Assembly (NCBI GenBank): GCA_958510875.1
Contig: OY294067.1
Location: 198,149,401-198,213,400, forward strand
Direction: 5' to 3'
Origin: Endomychus coccineus
Lineage: Eukaryota; Arthropoda; Insecta; Coleoptera; Endomychidae
DNA length: 64,000 nucleotides
Shown: in pieces, positions 39,853 through 48,346 of the stretch
Position numbering within the stretch: position 1 is the first letter of the stretch
How the letters are laid out: each line of letters opens with the position of its first letter
Program-made: the position numbers and the translations under genes
Notes under the pieces: generated by a model
Seen by the model: the letters and a program-made list of their open reading frames with translations, nothing else
What the model was told of the DNA's origin: nothing
The model's database searches: none

Positions 39853-41066
39853 AGTATGCACGTAACAGTAGCGATGCCAGAGATGTTCATCATACAGCGA
39901 TCATCTCACCTATATTCGATATATACCAGGAACCGAAATTTGATGAATCGATTCGAAAAGCCGAGTACAGATCGATTACACCATTCGTCAAGGCGTTCAA
40001 TAACAACGATATCATAGAGTTTGGAGTAAATCAAGTAGACGCTTTTTTTGCTATGAAAGATACTCTGTTGGCGATCAAAGGAAAAATCGAAGTTAATGGA
40101 GTGGGGAATGTAATATTGGTACCTAATTATGGACCTTTTCTTTTCGACTCGTGTTCCTACAGCGAGAGCGGTAGAGACATCGAAACTGTACGTGACCCTG
40201 GAATAGTCAGCGCGGTGCGAGGATTCACATGTTATTCTCCCACAGATTCGACGCATATGTCTATAGCCAGCTGGACTTATCCGGAAGAAAGTGTTATATT
40301 GAACGCAACAAAGTCGTTCAGTTTACTCATCCCACTCAAGCATATTTTCAACATTTTCAACGATTACACCCGAATCACGTTCGGACGACAAACGATTCGA
40401 TTGGTACGTGCTCGAAACGATAACGATTGCGTTATAATTGAGAACGCGGCTACCACAGTCAAATTTCTGATCGATAGTATAGAATTGAAGGTGAAATATA
40501 TCTATCCCAACGATCTAATCAGAGAGAAGCTATTGCGATCCATCAAAAGCGATTCTCCTATTCTATTCGCTTTCCGGAAGTGGGAGCTGCACGAGTTGCC
40601 TGCCATAACGGTCGATGCGAAGAGAGAAATATGGGCTGTGAAAACTAGCGCGTCCGTCGAAAAACCACGGTATGTTATCGTATTTTTCCAAACCAATAAA
40701 CGTAACAATGTGAAAGCTAATCCTACAATATTCGATCATGTGGATATATCAAGTATCCGCTTATCGCTGAACGGAGAGTATTGGCCTAACGAACGGATGA
40801 ACTTGGACTTTGCCAAGGAAGATTTCGTTCTAGCCCACCAAAACTATACCGATTTCTATCCTAGCTACACGAATTCCACAACAAAACATCCCATATTGGC
40901 TTATTATAAATTCAAAAAACGCGCGCTTTACATCATCGATTGTTCTAGACAAGAGGAGGCGGTAAAATCATCAACAGTCGACATACGATTGGAGATTGAA
41001 GCGGATAAAGGATTTCCAGCCAATACCAAGGCATATTGCATCATCATTCACGATTGCTTGATGTAA
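39834..41066 (+). CDS. major capsid protein, right copy, truncated by a nonsense change
   Basis: 410 aa. Identical in layout to the left copy but a GAA codon has become TAA at 41064-41066, removing the last 13 residues; the old stop would be at 41105. About five other substitutions separate it from the left copy (S/N at FNNxDI, I/S, R/H at LKxIF, F/S, D/Y at AYxKF). Whether the shortened protein assembles is unknown; the double jelly roll itself ends before the missing tail. Confidence 0.8.
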   Translation: MSLSKMKYARNSSDARDVHHTAIISPIFDIYQEPKFDESIRKAEYRSITPFVKAFNNNDIIEFGVNQVDAFFAMKDTLLAIKGKIEVNGVGNVILVPNYGPFLFDSCSYSESGRDIETVRDPGIVSAVRGFTCYSPTDSTHMSIASWTYPEESVILNATKSFSLLIPLKHIFNIFNDYTRITFGRQTIRLVRARNDNDCVIIENAATTVKFLIDSIELKVKYIYPNDLIREKLLRSIKSDSPILFAFRKWELHELPAITVDAKREIWAVKTSASVEKPRYVIVFFQTNKRNNVKANPTIFDHVDISSIRLSLNGEYWPNERMNLDFAKEDFVLAHQNYTDFYPSYTNSTTKHPILAYYKFKKRALYIIDCSRQEEAVKSSTVDIRLEIEADKGFPANTKAYCIIIHDCLM

Positions 41067-41149
41067 TACTACCCCCTCACCGAAATTGTCAAGAGTCTCA
41101 ATTAAACATCAGTCAGTCTAAATCGAAACTTCAAGCGAATCGCATCATC

Positions 41150-41656
41150 ATGAGAATCGCATTAGTTGACATTCAGGGGTTCGTCATTGACGATGCCTTC
41201 CATCCAAAAGAAATGTGTATACAAATTGGATTCAAACGTCATTATTCCTTATTCAAACCGCACACATCTTATTCATCGCTAAATGCAAAGGAGCGAAAAT
41301 CCGTGTGGTATTTACAAAATTCTCATCATGGACTCGATTATGTATCTGGGAATGTGGATTATGAAGAAATAAATAATATTCTCAAATCGATTCTCTTGTG
41401 TGCAATCGACTATATTTATGTCCGAGGACAGCAAAAAGCCGAATTTTTGAGAAGGAAGTGTATAGAATTGGATGTTTACCCACACATCGTAGATGTTCAT
41501 AGTTTCGATGGTACTCAATGTGAAACGGGGAAATTCGAGCGAACAAACAATTTGACCTGTCTGAATCATCGTAATGACGGTGGAAAATACATGTGTGCAG
41601 TTCACCATGTGGATAAATTACAGCAGTGGTTTCTGAATAAAATACTACCTAAATGA
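41150..41656 (+). CDS. conserved 168-aa Polinton protein (right copy)
   Basis: As 30538-31044, starting MRIALVDIQGF. Differences seen: K/N, F/Y and N/D, one each. Intact. AATAAA at 41680 lies just downstream. Confidence 0.65.
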   Translation: MRIALVDIQGFVIDDAFHPKEMCIQIGFKRHYSLFKPHTSYSSLNAKERKSVWYLQNSHHGLDYVSGNVDYEEINNILKSILLCAIDYIYVRGQQKAEFLRRKCIELDVYPHIVDVHSFDGTQCETGKFERTNNLTCLNHRNDGGKYMCAVHHVDKLQQWFLNKILPK

Positions 41657-41735
41657 TATGTATTTTATTCTGAAATAAATATTATTATCAATCTTTTGTT
41701 TGTTTCGATAAAACACATCCTTTACATAATAATTA
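41657..41735. terminator. convergent poly(A) region (right copy)
   Basis: Mirror of 30459-30537: AATAAA-type signals on both strands between convergent genes. Confidence 0.5.
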
Positions 41736-42260
41736 TTATTTATTTAAATGGTAAATAGCTTTCTTCACATTTTTAACAAACATTTTCAATAATAACACTG
41801 ATAAAGAAGATAAAATAAAATACAACATTGCGAAAATTTTGAGGATTTCTCCTTCTATTGCAGATGATGTGAGTGTAGATGTCTTTTGTACGAGATGTGG
41901 TAAACATGGTGATTGTCGGATCATTTTGCCAGATGTAGGTGATGGTGTGAATGTTTGCCACTTCATAATATCCCCCTCTGTACCATTTGGAAATAATAGC
42001 TTGAGCTTATAATTGAATGTGTTATTGGTGATGGTGGTGGTGGTCTGCATCGTTTCGAGAACTATGTATGTGATTACCTCTAGTTGATTTTCGTTAATCA
42101 TTTGATAATTCATTGGTTGCCATTCTGTTCGATTACATTCATTTCTCAGGTCTTTCCTGGGACATATATAAATACGTTCCACTCGATTCGGAACGTTTGT
42201 ATACAGGATTCCATTCAAAATTGAGGTTAGGATTATAAAATTGGGTTCTAACATAACCAT
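41736..42260 (-). CDS. putative single-pass membrane protein (right copy)
   Basis: Same as 29934-30458: C-terminal hydrophobic segment and basic tail. The Thr run is interrupted by one Ile (ATC) here, and H/Y differs just after it. Confidence 0.5.
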   Translation of the reverse strand: MVMLEPNFIILTSILNGILYTNVPNRVERIYICPRKDLRNECNRTEWQPMNYQMINENQLEVITYIVLETMQTTTTITNNTFNYKLKLLFPNGTEGDIMKWQTFTPSPTSGKMIRQSPCLPHLVQKTSTLTSSAIEGEILKIFAMLYFILSSLSVLLLKMFVKNVKKAIYHLNK

Positions 42261-42396
42261 CCTCTCCGCCAATACTTAAACTATTCAATTGTCTTATGGC
42301 GATATTTTTATCTTCGTAAAATTTTAAATCTCTACTCAAAGCTTTTACTTTCGCACCGAATTCTTCCAATTTACGTGTGTATTCTTCAAGAGACAT
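42139..42396 (-). CDS. 85-aa Polinton protein of unknown function (right copy)
   Basis: Same as 29798-30055 with one substitution; the 41-bp duplication at the start is also present (42397-42437). Confidence 0.5.
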   Translation of the reverse strand: MSLEEYTRKLEEFGAKVKALSRDLKFYEDKNIAIRQLNSLSIGGEDGYVRTQFYNPNLNFEWNPVYKRSESSGTYLYMSQERPEK

Positions 42397-42504
42397 ATTA
42401 ATTCTTCCAATTTATGTGTGTATTCTTCAAGAGACATATTAATACTGATGATTTCATCGACTATATACACACGCTAGTATAAACATCATACCTTAGATTT
42501 CTTA

Positions 42505-42816
42505 TTACTTGAGCTCCAAAAATTCAAGTTTAAAAGCCGGGTTGCTTTTATCAACATCCTCTTTTCCCCTGTATATCAAAATCAAACAAGGTTTCATGTT
42601 GATTTGTTCCAAAATTGGGATAATCTGATTGGTCAGTCGATTGGGTAGGAACATAGAGAATTCATCGAACTCGAGCAATACGGATTCACCAAATTTGGTT
42701 CTTACTACTCTCGCTTGAAGTATTGTATAATGCTTATTGATTTCGAGTTCTGGAACTCTCCTCAATGGTTTTCTCTCCAAAAGAGCACAATGATTAAGTT
42801 TTGTTAGATCCATCAT
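42505..42816 (-). CDS. small conserved Polinton protein, OB-fold-like candidate (right copy)
   Basis: Same as 29378-29689; one residue differs (F for S near the end). Start ATGATGG follows the splice acceptor ending at 42821. Confidence 0.65.
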   Translation of the reverse strand: MMDLTKLNHCALLERKPLRRVPELEINKHYTILQARVVRTKFGESVLLEFDEFSMFLPNRLTNQIIPILEQINMKPCLILIYRGKEDVDKSNPAFKLEFLELK

Positions 42817-42820
42817 AAAT

Positions 42821-43041
42821 CTGAAACAATATGAATAAAATTGAGGATTTTCAAATTCGTAATACACACACAATTGGAACAACAGTCAAAAGATAATTAA
42901 TCAATTTTGTACTTGTTATTTTATGAATGTGAATTGAATAATTTTTTAACTGTTTCAATGCTAATAAGAGGTTTATTCTGAATAATAGACAAAACAAGTA
43001 TGTTTTTATGGCAGTGAATTAAATAATTGAATTAAACTTAC
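42821..43041 (-). other. predicted leader intron (right copy)
   Basis: GTAAGT (minus strand, from 43041) and TTTCAG (ending 42821) mirror the left-arm intron. Confidence 0.5.
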
Positions 43042-43393
43042 ATTTTCCGTTCAATAGAAGACAGCACACACAGGATATGTGAAAACGATGTGTTTCGTTT
43101 GAACTGTAACAGATTACTGAGGAAACGAGAATTGAATTCGTAGTCAACATAACTCTCAGTTCTAATTCGCTTACTAACAAGTCTAGACTTGTATATCACT
43201 TATTGTTATTTGTTGACCTAATGAATGACTCCATTGTATTCACAGCTGCATACGTAAGTAATGACTAATGAAACGACAATTAAATTCGGTTACTAGCAAG
43301 TCTAGACTATAGTATATCACTTATTGTTATTTGTTTACCTAATGAATGACTCCATTGTATTCAATTACACGTGCTAGTATAAACTGACGTCAC

Positions 43394-43918
43394 AAACCCC
43401 TGTATATACATTCAAACAATAATTACAAACACCGAATGCCAATCGTCAGCAGATAGCATGACACCTCGTGACAGACGCCATGACACCTCGTTGATAGCCG
43501 AAGGATCACGTGACAGACACCATGACACCGAAGGATCACGTGATAGCTGCCATGACACCACGTGTCTAGGACCTCTCTTACAAACAACCTGTATATACAA
43601 CATAACACACTCTTTACAAACATCCTGTATATACATTCAAACAATAATTACAAACACGGAATGCCAATCGTCAGCACAAACCGAGTAACTCACAATCACT
43701 GATAACGCTATCTAGCCGATAACGTTATCTACCTGATAACACTAATTACACACATTGGATGCCAGACCGAGTCACTGATAACGCTATCTAGCCGATAACG
43801 TTATCTACCCGATAACATAAATCGCCAGCGCAGACCGGAAGTGGAGACCTGATAATCGGAGCTCAGACCGGAAGTGACGTCACACTTCCTGTCCCAAAGG
43901 TAGCGGACTGTATCTACT
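43394..43918. repeat. right subterminal and terminal inverted repeat
   Basis: Shorter version of the left subterminal region: two GTAATTATTGTTTGAATGTA phrases, CACGTG-bearing units, then the GATAACGTTATC pair and the end ...GTATCTACT. None of the 227-bp insert units is present. Confidence 0.85.
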
Positions 43919-43924
43919 GTTATA
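43919..43924. repeat. Polinton target-site duplication, right
   Basis: GTTATA directly after the right terminus; identical to 26926-26931. Confidence 0.93.
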
Positions 43925-45510
43925 GGTTGAATATTATTCACATGGAAAATGCAGTGTGTGAAATTTCAAAGAAAAGTGGTTTTGACTGAAGGAGAAGGGG
44001 GAAAAAGTGGTATAAATCACATACATTCCAGCATTCTTCAGAAGGGATCACTCCAACGATGACAGAATGCTAGATCGTCTCAGACTTAAATACAAATATT
44101 TAAAAAAATAGAACCGCAACATCTGGTAGATCTTTAATGTATACCGAAGAAAGAAAAAACTTAAAACAACATATTGAAATTGTTTTTGGGTTATTTTCCG
44201 AGTCTCAATAGCATTTTCAGCTTTTTTACTTCAAATTATTCAAAAAAATTAAAACGGTTTTCAAATTTATTTTCCTAATAATTTTTGAACTTCCTAAGAT
44301 AATACTGACATCACAAAAAATGTAATTGATGAAAAAAGTTGCTAGATTATTTAGAATGACCATAGTATTTTGAACTGGAAAAATACGTAAAATTCCAATT
44401 TTGTTAAGTTGCTACTGAAAAAACGAGTACTTGTGGCAAACGATTTCATTTTTATTGTGTACAGCCTCACAATTAGATAACTGAACTTTGAACTGTCACA
44501 CTTGATGAATATCGCTGGAATAATAGGAAGTTCTAGCAAACATATGCTAGCGTTGTTTCCTAGGCAAAAGTCAATTATAAATGAGAATGCTATGTGAAAA
44601 GGTTAACGTGCCTTGTGCTAAATCTCCTTGATATGGTTGTGGATTGCACTGAAATCTTTGGATGAACCAGAGTAGTTTTGAGGTTGACTGTATGATATTC
44701 CTCCTGTATTGAATATAATTGAAATGCTGTATGTTTCTTGGTATATTTGTAGCCTTAGAAGATGGACAAAACTTTTATTTAATTTTCAATAAGACACTAT
44801 ACAGTATCGAAAACAATTCTCCTGGGGTATAGACATAAATCTACAAATGCAATGAGGAACGCAATGATATGATAATACCACATGAACAAGAGAGACGCAC
44901 TGCTGTGCGCCCCTCCTCTTACTCCATCCGAGGCGTTAACTGGTGCTGGTATGATACTGACGTCCTACGTTCTGAGCTGACTGACCTGGAATTGTAATGC
45001 TCTCTCAACATTAGCAAGCTATTCTTTACGCTCTCATGAAACCACCATACTCAAGATAAATAATTTCCGAACCTGTATATTAATAATGAAATATCATTAA
45101 TTGATATCTTAATCAATGGTGATATGACATAGTTTATAAACAACAACTACCACGTTACAATCTAATATACAATTGAAGAAGATAATAGCTTGAAAACCAT
45201 TTTCTCTGGAAAATCAGTAAGGTCAGGTTATTGTATCATTGGTTAAAATATGTAACTTATGAACATGAAATCTTGATTGTGTCTGAATTTATCTGAAATT
45301 TCTTCGGCATAGGTACACTTTTCTTATATACAGTTGTATAAAATGCATCCCAAAGAGTTTGCTTCACATTGAATTACATTAAAATTGAACTTTGACTTTA
45401 GCTTTTGCGTTTTTTTGGTATTATAATAACCTTCTCAAAAGTGGATACGTGACTTCCTTCACACATCTAACTTGTAATTTCTTTCCCTAAAAACATCTTC
45501 AATCTCGGAA
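43925..45510. other. no gene recognised
   Basis: Host flank. Short ORFs only; no motif or repeat that I can support. Confidence 0.5.
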
Positions 45511-46660
45511 ATTTTCTCATGAAATTTGTAAAATTATGGCTTTTACTTTTTAATTTTCAGAATTTTGAGAAAAGGAAATCAAAATAACCTAAAAATTGAT
45601 TCAACAATTTATCCAAAGTTCACGTACCGTACCTACCTACTTTTGAAATTTACACATAAAGGACCCCGCAAATTCCTTACGAGAATTGGGTCTCGGTGGA
45701 TATTTCTGAATTTTTCACATGATGTAGTCCATGTGATTCTGAACAAATGTTATCATTGCGCCAACCCACGAAAATGAACAGATTCCCTGCTAGGGGGAGT
45801 TATATTTACATTTTACTCTTAATAGACTATTCATTTCAGAAGACGGGAACAATATTTTAACATGCTTCATTCTAGTTTATGTTGCATAATATAGTTCTCC
45901 TCCCATAAAATTTTTTTGAAGCCCTCCCTAACCCCTAAACCCCCCTTAAATGAAAAAATATACCTTTTCCTGAATCACTTCAAAAATCATTGTAAAATGT
46001 TTTAATGAGCTTAAATACGGAATCCGCACTTGTATTTCAAAAATCAACTCACCCCGCCAAATGGGGGATGCACAAAAAATTTTGATGGATTATTCTGAAT
46101 TTTTGATATGATGTAGTCCATGTAATTCTGAACAAATTTTATCCATGCGCAAACCCCGAGAAATAGACAGTTTTTCCGCTAGGGGGGGTTATATTTACAT
46201 TTTACTCAGAACAGACTTATTCATTTCTGGAGGCGAGTACAAAATCCGTACATGCTTTACTCCAGCTTATGTTGCATAATATTGTTCTTCTTCCATGAAG
46301 GAATGTTGAAGCTTCCCCTATCCCCCCAACCCTCACTTTTGAGAAAATAAAAAATACTAATTCCTGGGTCACTTCGAAAACCATTGGAAAATGTTTAAAT
46401 AAGCTCAGATACGGAATTTTTGGGGGTTGGCGCAATGATCACATTTGTTCAGAATCACATGGCCCACATCATATCAAAAATTCAGAAATATCCAACGAGA
46501 CCCAATTCTCGTAAGGAATTTGCTGGGTTCTCTATAAAATTTTTAATATTAATTATACACATATATTGCAAGTTGCAACTGATGCCTGAATCAAATGAAT
46601 TTATAGAAGAGCATGTGAGTTTTTGTCATATTCCTGAAAACGATTGTCCAGCTATAAACA
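45511..46660. repeat. dispersed repeat family E, interrupted copy
   Basis: Outer parts (45511-45661 and 46531-46600) match 24085-24260 in order. The middle is the fold-back element described next. Confidence 0.55.
45662..46530. mobile_element. fold-back (MITE-like) element, ~110-bp inverted ends
   Basis: Left end GACCCCGCAAATTCCTTACG and right end ...GAATTTGCTGGGTTC are inverted copies for about 110 bp (45662-45775 against 46424-46530). The interior contains two direct ~380-bp sub-repeats sharing ATGATGTAGTCCATGT, CGCTAGGGGG and TTATGTTGCATAATAT. No transposase. It is inserted in a copy of repeat family E. Confidence 0.6.
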
Positions 46661-46811
46661 TATCCTGAAAATGAGTGTCCAGCTATAACCATGTCCTGAA
46701 AACTATTGTCCAGCTATTTCCGGATAAACATATTGTAATTAGCTGGACGTCCAGGTATTACCCATTCTGTCCAGCTATGCACCAAATGTATCAAAAAATG
46801 TCCAGCCACTT

Positions 46812-46817
<6 letters not shown>

Positions 46818-46852
<35 letters not shown>
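46818..46852. repeat. (TA)n microsatellite
   Basis: TA run adjoining the PLE pseudo-LTR palindrome. Confidence 0.9.
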
Positions 46853-46856
<4 letters not shown>

Positions 46857-47135
46857 GAACTGGATTTTCGGGTATTGATCCGCGTTGTGTGGTTTCGGTC
46901 CTCAAAAGGACCAATTTCACGACGTTTCGGCAAAGTCGCATTTGCCATCTTCAGGTGATTCGACCGTAGAGTCTGGACAAAAAGTTCGCTTGGATTTTGC
47001 AGACTCTACGGTCGAATCACCTGAAGATGGCAAATGCGACTTTGCCAAAACGTCGTGAAATTGGTCCTTTTGAGGACCGAAACCACACAACGCGGATCAA
47101 TACCCGAGAATCCAGTTCTACACATTACGTCCGCG
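46853..47135. repeat. head-to-head PLE pseudo-LTR pair, family C, second locus
   Basis: Same palindrome as at 4336-4613 but with a ~25-bp spacer (ACAAAAAGTTCGCTTGGATT) between halves. Both halves carry the hammerhead-like core (46916-46954 minus; 47031-47062 plus), the plus copy mutated (GCCAAAACG instead of GCCGAAACG). Confidence 0.65.
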
Positions 47136-47153
47136 AGAACCTAAGAAGAAACA

Positions 47154-47155
<2 letters not shown>

Positions 47156-47236
<81 letters not shown>
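47156..47236. repeat. (TA)n microsatellite
   Basis: About 78 bp of TA repeat ending the pseudo-LTR pair. Confidence 0.95.
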
Positions 47237-47238
<2 letters not shown>

Positions 47239-48290
47239 TTGGCGTCCGTACATTGTCGATTTACTATTCTCTCGGAGTCCATGTCCAACTGAGCGTCCGT
47301 ATGTGGACGCCGAGTGGTATCCCCATTGAAATTTTGCCAGAGGACTCGTATAGAGTTATATATAATAGTTCAATCAGTTTGCATTGAGAGGTGCAGCGCG
47401 CGCCGCCATATGTCCGATGTATATACATAATTTATTTCATCAATCCCTCGGCGTCCTTCTTGCATATTTCAGCTTTTACTTCACGGATTCCTCGGCGTCC
47501 GTAATTGGCAACATTGTATGTGTAAACTTAACGTTTCGCGAGGAATGTAACTGTACAATAGCTGCTGCGACTGTCCCGATGTCTTATTTCAAATATCATA
47601 CCAATTTGTTGAAATTGCGGAGTGTTATACAATTTGTTCTTTGATTAGCTTATGCAGATTCGTCTATTGAAGCTAAACTTCAATTTTCATTCGTTGCGTT
47701 TGGACGTGTGATAATATCACAGAATAATAAATGTTATTTGTTGAGTAGAAGGTAGTTAATTATTCCACAATGAAGATTATTTTGTATGAAACAAAATAAA
47801 GTTATTCAAACTATTTTGTTGACGTTGTTGTGAATCAGGGTTGGAAATTCATCGAACTTATAGCGTAATAGCTTTTTATTTTCAATATTCTAGTTTGAAT
47901 TCAGTTCATCAAGTGACGATACAATAGATCTTTTGAAAAATATCTTATATGGACTATTAATGAGGATAGCCGATGTAGATGAGAGCATGACTGCCGGACT
48001 GCCGATATACGTATTTGAACAAATTCAAATTGGTTCCAAATTACTTTAATTTTTTGTATTGGTTGTAAGGTCTTGACATCACAATGTCACTTTAGCACAA
48101 GACATTTTTTCATAAGACACATACACACACATTCCCACACGCACACACACCCACATACTTCTACAATATTCTCGAAGCCACTTTATAAAATTATCCTGAT
48201 CACGTTGTTTCTAATAACTTAAAACCGCTGTGTCTTTAAAATGGGTGGTGAGCCCATAAAGCTTCATTAATGTATCCTCTAACTACTGTG
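47237..48290. other. no gene recognised
   Basis: Contains GGCGTCCG / TCGGCGTCC words repeated several times (47242, 47293, 47450, 47491), perhaps a decayed satellite, and a CA-rich stretch at 48118-48153. No coding signal that I can support. Confidence 0.4.
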
Positions 48291-48307
48291 GTAGTGTTCA
48301 TCCATTG

Positions 48308-48308
48308 C

Positions 48309-48346
<38 letters not shown>
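48308..48346. repeat. (AAT)n microsatellite, likely 3' tail of the adjacent LINE
   Basis: Thirteen or so AAT/ATA triplets. On the minus strand they would form an (ATT)n tail at the 3' end of the LINE at 48347-51840. Confidence 0.8.

Larger units (their letters stand above)
26932..43918. mobile_element. Polinton/Maverick (adintovirus-like) provirus, palindromic, lacking PolB
   Basis: The termini read 5'-AGTAGATACAGTCCGCTACC at both ends (inverted), flanked by GTTATA duplications. The contents are the Polinton/adenovirus-like virion set: integrase, packaging ATPase, cysteine protease, double-jelly-roll capsid protein, penton-like protein and PLA2/pX-like protein. It is 16,987 bp long, in the usual 15-20 kb range. 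Two features are unusual. Most of it is two inverted arms (6.8 and 5.5 kb) around a 4.7-kb unique centre. No DNA polymerase B ORF exists anywhere inside; the longest ORF is the 423-aa capsid protein. Most single-copy genes are intact, so the insertion looks recent. Confidence 0.93.
38458..43918 (+). repeat. right giant inverted arm of the Polinton
   Basis: Partner of 26932-33736. Because the protease stop is followed naturally by the Cys-rich, penton and capsid genes on one strand, and nothing is interrupted at this boundary, this arm looks like the ancestral arrangement. The left arm looks like the copy. Confidence 0.93.

Noticed and set aside
26932..43918. A hidden or split DNA polymerase B
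   Set aside because: I looked for long or fragmented frames with DTDS, YxxTDG-type or SLYPSI-type motifs on both strands. All space is accounted for by other genes, leaving no room for ~1000 codons.
26932..43918. The inverted arms as a simple assembly artefact
   Set aside because: The arms differ by substitutions, a nonsense change and a 1.34-kb length difference, and the outer ends carry a matched target duplication. An artefactual fold-back would be identical. Spanning reads would still be desirable.
47384..47644. 86-aa plus-strand ORF after the PLE palindrome
   Set aside because: No motif, and the region holds decayed GGCGTCC repeats; chance ORF is likelier.
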